Positions 45,430-55,280 of a DNA stretch of 64,000 bases are shown piece after piece. The DNA is from Epiperipatus broadwayi. Its lineage: Eukaryota; Onychophora; Udeonychophora; Euonychophora; Peripatidae. The position numbers were made by a program, and so were the translations under genes. The stretch spans positions 4,059,001 through 4,123,000 of the forward strand of contig JAQFVV010006306.1 of the NCBI GenBank assembly GCA_028023455.1, given 5' to 3'. The notes under the pieces were generated by a model that searched no databases, was not told the DNA's origin, and worked only from the letters and a program-made list of their open reading frames with translations. How positions within the stretch are numbered: position 1 is the stretch's first letter; each line of letters starts with the position of its first letter.

Positions 45430-46030
45430 CTAATCATATACCATTGAACTGAGATAATGTCATTTATATCAGCAGTTCATGAATATCTTCAACATATAAT
45501 AATGTATATTATAATATTATTATTAATTTTTATTTATTGATTTGTAATGCAGAACTCATAATTTGTAATTGCCATTATATATATATAACTTTTTAAAGAA
45601 AAAATGCTTTTTTAATTATAATCATTTACAATTAATAATTTAAACTTATAAATAATTCTAAAAACTTTTAGAATCAATTTTAAATTATTCATTTCAAGGT
45701 CAACCATGTGATTTCCTACATGCGTGAGAGATTTTAAAAAAATTTAAATAATATTTAAAACCCTCTTGTCAAAAAAAGTATTGCAAATAATGCAATTAGA
45801 TAATAGTTCAAAACAATTTTTTTTCAGGCAATATGCAAATTAATCTATTTAAATTTAAAAAAAAAAAAAAAACCCAGAACAAGTGGTTCAAATAAAAAGT
45901 ATTAAACTTATATAAAATCAATTTTTTTTGTGTTTCAAAAATATATTTATTATTTATTTTGGGTACAAATTGGAAAGGATATATACAAAGTTAAATGAGG
46001 TTATGCTAGGTTCTGAGAGTTCTTATGAAT
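45430..46030. other. AT-rich spacer
   Basis: No supported feature. Confidence 0.4.
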
Positions 46031-46033
46031 GGT

Positions 46034-46819
46034 TTAGTAGGCCAGCATGTTTGTTGTTCTGTTGTTATTAGTTGGGAGAGTGAATAGGTTCCAAGTGTCC
46101 TCAAAGGATTTTTTGGGAGAGATGAGCTCATCTCTTTTCCAGATTTTCTTTATTGTTTTGCAGAATAACAGATCTGGGTTTAGGTGGGGCAGTTCCATTA
46201 TCAACTTGCAGCATACTACCCAGATTGCATAGAGAATGAAAATGGATAGTCTAATAATAGCAAATGTTCCGGTGTGGATCACTTTTGTGGGTGAGAGAAT
46301 TAGGTCCGGTCTGATATTGGAGTTGGTGAAAATTATAACTCTGACTGTTTTAAGGTTTGGACAGCGATATATGAAGTGTTCAATGGTTTCCTCTTCATGA
46401 GAACATAAACTGCAGGTCGGATCAATGTTGGAGTTACCTCTTTGGTAAAACAGGAACCAGTTTGTGGGAAGTGTGCTAAGGTTAATTTTGATGATGAAGT
46501 CCAGATACTTGGGCTCTAGACATTATCTTTTAAAGTGGGTAATTAATTTTTGTTTTGTGATGTTGAGGCTACTTTTGGGAGGTTGTGGGTATGTGTTGAT
46601 TAGGTGGAATGCATCCCACAAGGTGATTTTAACGTCAAGATTGGTGTCCATGATTAGTTTGTATTGACTTAGAAGAATGATAATGGATGATATCCACAGC
46701 ATTTTCCCTGATGGGGGTCGATCTGTTGGGGAAATCTTTTCAGTGATGTTGTTATAGCCAAAGGAATGTATTAAATTATGTAGTGTATTGTGCGTTTTTT
46801 GGAGGATTTTTCTTGGCAT
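46034..46819 (-). pseudogene. LINE C-terminal region with zinc-binding motif (LINE-X, copy 2)
   Basis: Two open blocks (46,819-46,523 and 46,282-46,034) joined by a block read in another frame containing EPKYLDFIIKINLSTLPTN and CSLCSHEEETIEHFIYRC, the same zinc motif as at 30.9 kb. The order and wording match copy 1, but the two copies are clearly diverged. Confidence 0.7.
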
Positions 46820-46829
46820 TCATGCTGGA

Positions 46830-47057
46830 TTCTCACTTTATTCAAACCACATCAGACCTCTATTATGCTTAGTGAATAAAGAATAAAAAACCATCTACTA
46901 ATCTAATCTGGACATCAGGAAAACTTGATATGCTATTTTGAGTAAATTTGGTAAAAATGAAAAAACAACACATTTCAATTGCAAAGCTGAGATTGTTACA
47001 GTATATTATGCCCATATACAAACTATTTAATATTTGTCATCCAGAAGAAAACAAACA
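46830..47057. other. AT-rich spacer
   Basis: No supported feature. Confidence 0.4.
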
Positions 47058-47200
47058 ATGGTTATCTTGGTGTTTTTCTGAAGGTTTGTGATGATGGTGT
47101 TCTAGCTGTATTTTTATAGTGGACTATTTCCATCATCTAATATGTGTGTTGAATGTCTTTAGAAAAGTTTAATTTTTAGTTAAATATTCCAAATGCATTC

Positions 47201-47346
47201 AACTGTTAGTAATATCACAGCAAACAGGTTAGTATATGCACCAACTGTTAGTAATATCACAGCAAACAAATGTTAATAATATCACAGCAAACAGGTTAGT
47301 ATATGCACTAACTGTTAGTAATATCACAGCAAACAGATTAGTATAC
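47201..47346 (-). repeat. tandem repeat inside D copy
   Basis: Three to four copies, some shortened, of CTGTTAGTAATATCACAGCA + AACAGGTTAGTATATGCAC, period about 40 bp. Confidence 0.7.
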
Positions 47347-47393
47347 GCACAACGTTTCGAGAGGTATTTTTCTCCCCTCTTCTTCAGGTGTTG
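47347..47393 (-). ncRNA. hammerhead ribozyme, D family (best copy)
   Basis: CAACAC, CTGAAGA, extra A, stem II GAGGGG/CCTCTC, GAAA, stem III ACGT within AACGTT, T as the cleavage base, GTG pairing with CAC as a three-pair stem I. The core is complete, but short stem I makes this weaker than families B and E. Confidence 0.65.
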
Positions 47394-47431
47394 CTGGCCT
47401 GACCAGTGACAGTACTAGCATGGTTATCTTG

Positions 47432-48350
47432 CTTTGTAAGTTTTACATTTAAAATAACTATTGACTTTATCTGAACTATTTTAAGTTTATATTTAAGATG
47501 TTATATCTTATATTATGAATTGTTTAAAACAAGAAATAAATATTTTAAAAAAGGGAAAGTTTAAATAAAGTTAATTACATCTTAATGCAACTAGTAAAAA
47601 TAATAATAAAAAAAAATTCACTCTATATTAGATAAGTATGTTATGTTAACATTTTGTAGAGAACTTTTCTTTTAATACATGTAAATTGTCAGTTTAAAAA
47701 AAAAAGATAATAATGAAAAATGTAATATTAGTTTTAAAGATAATATAGCCAAACACAAATTGCTCGAGTGTTAAATAAATGAGTTTAAATAATTATTAAT
47801 AATTTTAAGTCAATGATTTAATTGTATCCACTGGGTTTATTTGCTTGTAATTAATCCTGTATTTGATAGCTGAGAATTAGATTTTATAGGTGGGCTTATA
47901 GTATATATATATAGTTGTTTGTTCACTGTTGAATAGTTTAAATATATCTGTATCCATATAGGAGAACTCATTTTTATTTGTTTTAATAAATTAGAAATTT
48001 TAACTCAAAATGAGCAATCCCTGTAGAAGTTGTAGTTTTATCAAATTGGGATTAGGATCTAGATATGGTCATTACTTTTAGTTATTGTTGCAGAAAGGTG
48101 TAGAGTTACGTCTATCCCATATTAAGTACATGCATGTATGCTAAGAAACTTATAAATCAAAGAAATGTCTAATATTTATAAGTTTATCCATATAAAGCAT
48201 TATATTTTGTTTATTAAAGCATAAGTTTTGCTGTATGGCAAATGTACTCGATTATATAAGTGTATTAATTTATAGTGTAAATGAAGGTTAAGACTACATT
48301 TACAAAAAAAAAAAAAAACCTTGGACTTTTTATAAGTAATTATTGTTTTA
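47432..48350. other. AT-rich spacer
   Basis: No supported feature. Confidence 0.4.
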
Positions 48351-48354
48351 AACC

Positions 48355-48490
48355 TCCAAATATCACATGATCACCATTTCTTATGCTTGCTAATAACTGT
48401 TATTAAAACAGGCTAAACTCTCTCATTACTCTGACTTCCACTGAGTGGCACTACTGTATGGAGAGTTTTTCCTGCTTTAATTATTGTTTT
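48355..48490. repeat. A-family deletion derivative
   Basis: Retains only the outer edges: CATCACATGATCACC... on the left and GGCACTACTGTATGGAGAG on the right. No ribozyme. Confidence 0.6.
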
Positions 48491-48641
48491 CATGCATTAA
48501 TATAAAACAAGGTAATAAATAATATATAAGAGCTTAGAGAAAGTTAAAGAAAGTAAATTTTAGGTCACTGACAAAATCAAATATTTTGCATCAAATAATT
48601 ATGATGTGTTAACTGTAATACCAATCAAAAGTCATATATAG

Positions 48642-49096
48642 CAGGAGTGGCCAACTTTTGTGTTCATAAGATCTACTTTTCATTTTAAAAATGTGTTGCA
48701 ATCGACTTGCTGTCATGGATGTAGTCTAAGTAGAGTGAGGTGTGAAATACATACTATTTTTATATATCTACCTAGTAAAAAAATAATAATTATTGAACAA
48801 GCAGTGGGAATTAAAGCAACATGATTAATTATTAACAATATTTATTAATTCAAATTAGCTACATTAAGTCAAGATTAAAAATACTATTTTCAGTAATGAT
48901 ACGACTTAGTGGACTTCACCTATCTAGAATTGAAAAAAAAGTAGAACAAAAACAAAAATAACAAAAAAACTTTAAAATCTTGACTTAATTTGTTTCACTC
49001 ATTACCAGACAGCTCTTACCATATCGGCCTCGCTATCGACCAAAATTGGCTTTGCAATCGCCTGGTGGATCACAATCGACTTGTTGGACACCCCTG
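48642..49096. mobile_element. non-autonomous hAT transposon
   Basis: TIRs CAGGAGTGGCCAAC and, inverted, CAGGGGTGTCCAAC. Perfect 8-bp target duplication ATATATAG (48,634-48,641 and 49,097-49,104). 455 bp, no transposase. Confidence 0.85.
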
Positions 49097-49109
49097 ATAT
49101 ATAGCGTGA

Positions 49110-49410
49110 CATTGTTTTTATAAGCTTGTATTTAAGAGCTTGTTTGAGCTATTGGTAAACTCTCTATATTACATAAATGTAATACTGTATGGTTTACTAC
49201 ATTTATTCATCAGAAGTAACTTGTATTTTTCATGATTTAGCCACGTATTATAAATAGGGGCTATATAGTGATCACCATTATGCTACTAAATACAAAATTG
49301 TTAAAAATATGTATCAGTCTATTTCCTGATGTTTAAGGTCAGTTGGTATTCTAATAAATTATATACCTGAAACATAAGGCTTATAATATACCTGTGTTTA
49401 TATATGTAAT
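49110..49410. other. AT-rich spacer
   Basis: No supported feature. Confidence 0.4.
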
Positions 49411-49547
49411 ATATAGGGTGTATGAGCACAGACTTTCACATGACCCACCATTCTCCACACTATCTCATAACACTGATACACTTGAACACATATGTTGAAA
49501 AGAAATAATCACTAATATACGTATATGTGTAGAGATGATAATCTGGA

Positions 49548-49590
49548 CCAACTGATGATCTGCTGTTTTAGCATGAAATACTTATATTGG
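49548..49590 (+). ncRNA. hammerhead ribozyme, C family
   Basis: CCAA/TTGG stem I, CTGATGA, shortened stem II, GAAA. Stem III has one change (ATACTTAT). Confidence 0.6.
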
Positions 49591-49713
49591 TGATTATTTA
49601 TCTTTTCGACATATATGTGTTCAAGGGTATTAGTGGTATAAGATAGAGTGGAGAGTGATGGGTCATGTGAAAGTCTGTGCTCATATGCCCTATATATTAA
49701 GATAAACAATCAC

Positions 49714-49755
49714 CCAATATACGTATTTTATGCTAAAACAGCAATCATCAGTTGG
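49714..49755 (-). ncRNA. hammerhead remnant, C family
   Basis: CTGATGA and palindrome ATACGTAT are kept, but GAAA reads TAAAA. Confidence 0.5.
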
Positions 49756-49770
49756 TCCAGATTATCATTT

Positions 49771-49815
49771 TCACACATTTACATATTTCATGCAAAACCA
49801 GAAATCATCAGTTGG
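49771..49815 (-). ncRNA. hammerhead remnant, C family
   Basis: CTGATGA and GAAA kept; stem II no longer pairs and the far side of stem I is lost. Confidence 0.4.
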
Positions 49816-49949
49816 TCCAGATTATCATCTCCATACAGCTATATTGCTGATTGTTTATCTTTTTGACATATGTTCAGGTGTATTAGTGTTATGAGATAGT
49901 GTGGAAGGTGGTGGGTCATGTGAAAGTCTGTGCTCATATACTCTATACA

Positions 49950-50240
49950 TAAATTATATACATAACAAAAATGTAAATCATTGAAACATGCTTACTCTGA
50001 TTATTACTATATAATTTTATTTTTTTATTGTTGGATATTCTTTCCTATTGTTTCCTTTATTGAATTTTTTAAAAAAACGTTTCTTTTAATTTTTTCTACA
50101 TATAATTTACAATTAATATTGTACAAATATAAAGATAATTTTTTTTTTTACTTTTATATTTTACTTCCACTTTCATAATATATATTAATTAACCATTAAT
50201 AATTTCAAGACTAAATCATTATTCATTTTTAAATTGTTTA
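49950..50240. other. AT-rich spacer
   Basis: Poly-T rich. No supported feature. Confidence 0.4.
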
Positions 50241-50242
50241 TA

Positions 50243-51619
50243 CACCTGGGTCTATTTTTACGCGGACTTATTTAACACGATTTTGAAGTTACGCGATCCA
50301 TGTTTCACCGGAAGTCGAACTCCGATAATGTGCTATTACTTTAAATCAGTGGTCTTCAACCTTTTCACACCTGCGGACCGGTAAAAATAAGAATAAGGTT
50401 CCACGGACCAGCAAAAATATGGATAAGATTTCGCAGACCGGCAGAAGTCTATAGATAAATTTTCTTAAAGATAAGCATAATTGTTATAACTGAACAAAAC
50501 AACAATGTTAAATATATAAGATAAAGTTTTATATATGTATATGGAGTTTATATAATAAAAAACTTTTTTTTAAAATTTTTTTAGAAAAGTAATAAAAAAT
50601 TTAATTCTACCCCCTCCCCCCATAAACATCTGTGATAACTAGAAAAACAAATTAATTTATGACTACCTGTCTAGCACGCGGACCTGCAGAAAAGTTCCGT
50701 GGCCCGGTGCCGAGCTGTGGACCAAGGGTTGAAGAACACTGCTTTAAATAATAAATTTTGCGCACTTACATTGTATTGAAAGTAATAGCACATTATTGGA
50801 ATTCGACTTTCATCTTAGTAATTTCAATATTTTCAGTGCTTTATAATAGTAAGATTTTATGCAATAATGAAATTAAAATCATGATTTCCACATTTTATGT
50901 ATACACACATTAAATTTTACAAGATTATAATGTAAATTTGTTCAAACATTGTGCGTGTTAATTTTGCATTTTAAATCACATTCTGTTTTTGCTTTTTAAA
51001 AAAGAATGTAATCAATTATTAATTACTTAGTGGCCGCAAGTTTATTTTTAAAAGATGAGTAATAGCAGTGAAACGAAATTTGATTTTTAAACGCAATTGA
51101 AAATTAAAGACAAAGATAAGAATTTAATTTTTAGTTGTTAGTTTCATAAACAATTAATAAAATCATCGTCTCAAAGATTAGTTACTAATTACGTTGTCAC
51201 CAGAAAAACATTCACACAACATGAGTGTGAAGTTGACGCTAGTTGTTTGCAAACGAACGTGTTTTTAGGCAAATAGCTATAATAATTAAAACGGGTATAA
51301 AAAAATGTAAATTACTGTACTGTAAATTATGCATAAAAATATATTATTTTGAATAAAATTAAATATTATAGTTAAAAAAAAGTTTGTCTTGTATCAATTT
51401 TTTTCAAATTTGAAATTTTTTATTAGTCATATTTTATTTCCTTATTTTTTTTTTGCGTGAATTTTAAAGTAATTTTACATTGGTGCTTTGCTTTTACGCG
51501 AATTTTGAAAAATCACAGACCGCATGCCCCCTTTTTCAATGTAAGTTACGTCTATTTTTGCGCGATTTCATTTGCGCGTGTTTTCTGAGGAACCTATCGC
51601 GTAAAACGAGACCCAGGTG
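50243..51619. mobile_element. TIR DNA transposon (pogo/Tigger- or mariner-like), non-autonomous
   Basis: Ends CACCTGGGTCT... and ...AGACCCAGGTG are inverted, with TA on both sides (50,241-50,242 and 51,620-51,621). The terminal regions share TTTTTACGCG-type steps. No transposase frame is visible. Without the nested hAT copy it is about 1.0 kb. Confidence 0.75.
50347..50741. mobile_element. non-autonomous hAT transposon, nested
   Basis: TIRs CAGTGGTCTTCAACC and GGTTGAAGAACACTG, 8-bp target duplication CTTTAAAT (50,339-50,346 and 50,742-50,749). It sits in the middle of an inverted repeat of the host element (50,310-50,342 against 50,779-50,812). Distinct from the hAT at 48.6 kb. Confidence 0.9.
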
Positions 51620-51621
51620 TA

Positions 51622-51970
51622 TATATATAATATGTATGGATTAAATATAAATAATAAAAAATGTCTATGCATATAGAGTAAATAAATAAGTAAAAAATAA
51701 TTAACACAATTGCATTTCATATCTTTGAAAAGTAGTCTTAGATGTCAAAACTGTCCACAATTCAAAAACCAATGTGAAAAGCATAAAGATTTATATACAA
51801 ATTACTTCATAATTACCCTAAAGAACTGATTAATATGAATGAAAAATTATATAATGCATAGATCTGTGCAATAGTATGAACCACATTGTATTTCATATTA
51901 TATATAGATGTGTATGCATATTACACACACATATATATATATATATGATTATGAAGAACTATATATATAT
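51622..51970. other. AT-rich spacer
   Basis: (CA)n(TA)n runs. No supported feature. Confidence 0.4.
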
Positions 51971-52079
51971 ATATGAAATACTCTTTCTTATTGTATTGCC
52001 AAATGTATACCATATAATACTAAATCATCCATGCACTTTACTACTGTTACCCAATGCTTTATTTACCACCCTCTTTTAT

Positions 52080-52118
52080 AGTTTACAGTTTCGATTGTGG
52101 GCAATCTTCTTCAGAACT
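52080..52118 (-). ncRNA. hammerhead ribozyme, F family (best copy)
   Basis: Stem I AGTT/AACT, core CTGAAGA, one extra A, stem II GATTG/CAATC with loop CCCA, GAAA, stem III AC/GT, A as the cleavage base. Every core base is right. Confidence 0.75.
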
Positions 52119-52151
52119 TTATCAACTGCAATTGAAGTTAGGAGATGTAAA

Positions 52152-52191
52152 AGTTCTGAAGAAGATTGTTGGGGCAATCGAAACTGTAAAA
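52152..52191 (+). ncRNA. hammerhead ribozyme, F family
   Basis: Mirror copy of the one at 52,080. Same core and stem II, with AAAG in place of AACT, so only two pairs of stem I remain. Confidence 0.65.
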
Positions 52192-52392
52192 GAGGGTGGC
52201 AAATAAAGCATTGTGCAACAGTAGTAAAGTGCATGGATGATTTAGAATTATAAGGTATTTTATACATATTAATGACAAATAAAAGATAAATAATAAAGGT
52301 ATATATAAATATTATTTTCAACCTGCAAATATGGTTAAATAAATGTATAACAATAATATTGGCATATTATCAGTTACTATAAAATTATTTAA

Positions 52393-52556
52393 TTAAAAAA
52401 AAATTGCAATTCAAAAAACAAAATGTAAACGTTACTGATGACTTAACTTTCAATAACTTAATAACTGAAGAAGGAAAGGGAGACCGAAAAGACAGTTCAT
52501 ATTGGAAACAGTATCTAGTCTTTGATAAACCAACATCTTATCCTGCTAGGCAATAG
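52393..52556 (+). CDS. coding-like frame, possible terminal exon
   Basis: 54 codons then TAG, no ATG. The end is clearly protein-like: LTFNNLITEEGKGDRKDSSY, WKQYLVFDKPTSYPARQ. A clear acceptor is not visible next to it and the protein is not recognised. It may be the last exon of a plus-strand gene or a decayed exon. Confidence 0.35.
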
Positions 52557-53340
52557 GAGCTTTTGATTGGACGCTGTTTATTTGTTATTACAAAATATAT
52601 AATGAGTACTATTAATGTTCATATATATATTACATTTATTTCCATTTTACAATAAAATAATTTAAACTAGCATCAATGTTTAATTAATTGCTGGCAACAT
52701 TCTTTAAAATAATTTATTTCATCAAAAATTAATATTTTAATTAAATGGCAAACAGTAATATTTTTAAGAATATTAATTAAATAACTGTTTTAATATGATT
52801 GCACAGGGGATAGTAAATTAAATTTAGCAGACATTTTTTCCCATTGTTGATTAGTACGATTCAACATAAAATAATTATAAAAAATATATATATTTTAAAA
52901 CAAAATTTTTATTTTTCATCAATAAAATAAATGAATATTACTTAGTATACGCTATGGTCTAATTAATCAAAGTTACAACTCTTTCTACTTCTAAATTATT
53001 CATAAAGCTCAAATGTTTAATCTATCATATGTTAAAGCATTATAATCATCATATCTTAGTAGATCACATGCCCTTCCATGAGATCCAATTTATAAATGAA
53101 TTCTCCGACTCTAGAAAAGTAATAGTATTAAAATTAAATCATTCCAATGAACATATATGGAGAAATAACAATCAAAACTTTTGACTTCTGTTTTAGACCA
53201 GTATAAAGTACGGCAATTGATGAGATATTGTATGAATTAACATCTGATTTTCTTGTACTTTGCACATGAATGATAAGTAATTTTTTCCAATGCTACAGAC
53301 GTGCTCAAAGTGTTTAGCTTATAATATTAATATTATCTAT
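52557..53340. other. AT-rich spacer
   Basis: A short frame after GACTTCTGTTTTAG (53,197-53,240, QYKVRQLMRYCMN then stop) is exon-like but unsupported. Confidence 0.3.
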
Positions 53341-53369
53341 GTTCTTTATTAGTTTTTACAATGCTTTTT

Positions 53370-53430
53370 TACAACCCACTATTGACAGTTTTGATTGTCC
53401 CAGCAATCTTCTTCAGAACTATAACAAACA
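53370..53430 (-). repeat. F-family ribozyme repeat fragment
   Basis: Ribozyme and a little flank only. Confidence 0.55.
53381..53420 (-). ncRNA. hammerhead ribozyme, F family (decayed)
   Basis: AGTT, CTGAAGA and stem II GATTG/CAATC are intact. GAAA reads AAAA and the cleavage base is C (ACTGTC). Confidence 0.55.
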
Positions 53431-53941
53431 CTATAAATACATGAATTCAAATACACAGGACCATATAAATTTACCTTTAATAGCATATGAATGAATGGAT
53501 AGATTTAGATCATACGTGTGTATATAATTCTCAGATAAAAAAAAAAAAAAGGAATCTAGAAAACCAAACCACAGACTTTGTCTCAAAGGAAATTTTAAAA
53601 ATCTGATATATTTTAATCTTGATGACAACCATGAAAATATGCAAAAAATTAATTTACCAAGAAGATCATTAAAGCAATCAGAGGTTCTTTTTAAACTGAT
53701 GATAATGATTAGTCTATCATTGTCAACCAAACCATTCCATTCTCCATATTGAACAATGTTTCTTTCATTAACTGACTTTTTTGAAAAAGACTTTATCAAA
53801 GATCAAGTTTGGAAGTCCAAAGTAAATCATACTCTTATAATATATATATAGGGTATTTGAGCACAGACTTTCACATGACCCTCCACATTATCTCATAACA
53901 CTGATACACTTGAACACATATGTTGAAAAGATAAATAATCA

Positions 53942-53983
53942 CCAATATACGTATTTCATGCTAAACCAGCAATCATCAGTTGG
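53942..53983 (-). ncRNA. hammerhead ribozyme, C family (best copy)
   Basis: Stem I CCAA/TTGG, core CTGATGA, stem II TGCT/AGCA, GAAA, stem III inside palindrome ATACGTAT, A as the cleavage base. All core positions correct. Confidence 0.8.
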
Positions 53984-54257
53984 TCCAGATTACCATCTCT
54001 ACACATATGTGCTATAAATGCTCAGATATATATTAAGATAGCCAAACCTCATACTTTAATAGACAGGGTTCAATCTACTCCACACTCCAACTCTTCAACT
54101 GTCCATCCAATTGAAAATCTGATGATGGAATGCTCGAAGGCCACCCTGAGGCCGAGATTCTTGTAAATTGAAGCCTGTCCATTAAAGTATGAAGATTGGC
54201 TATCTTAATATAAAGCTGAACACTGATTGTATATATGTGTAGAGATGGTAATCTGGA

Positions 54258-54299
54258 TCAACTGATGATTGCTGGTTTAGCATGAAATACATATATTGG
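54258..54299 (+). ncRNA. hammerhead ribozyme, C family
   Basis: As at 53,942, but stem I TCAA/TTGG (G-T wobble) and stem III ATA-CA-TAT. Confidence 0.75.
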
Positions 54300-54470
54300 T
54301 GATTATTTATCTTTTCAACGTATATGTGTTCAAGTGTATCAGTGTTATGAGATAAAGTGGAGAGTGGTGGGTGGTGTAAAAGTCCGTGCTCATATACCCT
54401 ATATATTACATATATAGACACAAGTATATAATAAGCCTGTGTTTCAATTATTACATAGTAGAGATGTCTG

Positions 54471-54925
54471 CCCATCCCTTGTATATGTATTAAATGAATT
54501 ATGTCCTGTACATGAGGGGACAGATTGACCTTAGGTTAACATGGGTGTGACAAGAATCTTGGCCTCAGGGTGGTCTTTGAGGGTTCCATCATCAGATTTC
54601 CAATTGGATGGACGGTTGAAGAGTTGGAGTGAGGAGTAGATTGAAGCCTGTCCATTAAAGTATGAGGATTGGCTATCTTAATATATATCTGAGCACTTAT
54701 AGCATATATGTGTAGAGTTGGTAATCTGGATCAACTGATGATTGCTGGTTTAGCATGAAATACATATATTGGTGATTATTTATCTTTTCAACATATATGT
54801 GTTCAAGTGTATCAGTGTTATGAGATAGTGTGGAGAGTGGTGGGTCATGTGAAAGTCTGTGCTCATATACACTATATATTACATATATAGACACAGGTAT
54901 ATAATGAGCCTGTGTTTCAGTCATA
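54471..54925 (+). repeat. C-family ribozyme repeat, complete copy
   Basis: Runs from ATGTACTAAATG-like head through the body, ribozyme and tail GAAAGTCTGTGCTCATATAC, in tandem with the preceding plus copy. Confidence 0.75.
54731..54772 (+). ncRNA. hammerhead ribozyme, C family
   Basis: Identical to the copy at 54,258 throughout. Confidence 0.75.
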
Positions 54926-55149
54926 ATAGCTATGTAAAATAAAATTCAGATACTAAATTAGGTAAATGCCATTGAAAATGGAGACTCAGAAAAAGTAAAA
55001 TCATTTTTAGAAAAAAAAAATCTGTTAAAGCTATTTAATAGAATCTCTATCAAAGGAGAAATGATTTCTTTATTTTGTAAAAACAATACTAGATATAACT
55101 TTCATATATTTTTATTTTATTCATATAATCTCATAATATTTATCCTGTC

Positions 55150-55275
55150 CTTTTTTAAAGGATAATTATAATATATATATATATTTGACTCCCATATTAG
55201 TTAATACATTGAAACAGTCTATGCAATATTATAACAACAGTAGTAAAGTGCATGGATGATTTAGTATTATATGGT
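55150..55275 (+). repeat. F-family tail fragment
   Basis: Contains ACAGTAGTAAAGTGCATGGA and TGATTTAGTATTATATGGTA from the F tail, without ribozyme. Confidence 0.5.
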
Positions 55276-55280
55276 ATGCA

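Larger units (their letters stand above)
47070..47419 (-). mobile_element. D-family SINE, 5'-truncated, with 12-bp target duplication
   Basis: ATGGTTATCTTG lies at both edges (47,058-47,069 and 47,420-47,431). The copy ends in the usual D tail on the low side and is cut off on the other side before the tRNA head. This is what target-primed reverse transcription by a LINE-like enzyme leaves. Confidence 0.8.
49418..49948. repeat. cluster of rearranged C-family pieces
   Basis: Minus piece (49,418-49,521), plus piece (49,525-49,695), two minus ribozymes (49,714-49,815) and a plus tail (49,853-49,948). Junctions always fall inside or beside the ribozyme. Confidence 0.6.
51977..52257. repeat. F-family inverted dimer
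   Basis: Arms of about 130 bp (52,000-52,118 and 52,152-52,257) meet at a 33-bp centre. Each arm has the ribozyme next to the centre and the tail CCACCCTCTTTTA... outward. Confidence 0.8.
53845..54470. repeat. C-family inverted dimer
   Basis: Minus copy 53,845-54,172 and plus copy 54,173-54,470 join head to head. Both ribozymes are present. Confidence 0.75.

Noticed and set aside
47201-47346. CRISPR-like array
   Set aside because: Repeats are contiguous and variable with no unique spacers; eukaryotic context.
51876-52253. 125-codon open frame on the plus strand
   Set aside because: It is the F inverted dimer plus AT simple repeats read as protein.
53431-53799. 122-codon open frame on the minus strand
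   Set aside because: AT-rich, starts next to a ribozyme repeat, no protein features or splice sites.
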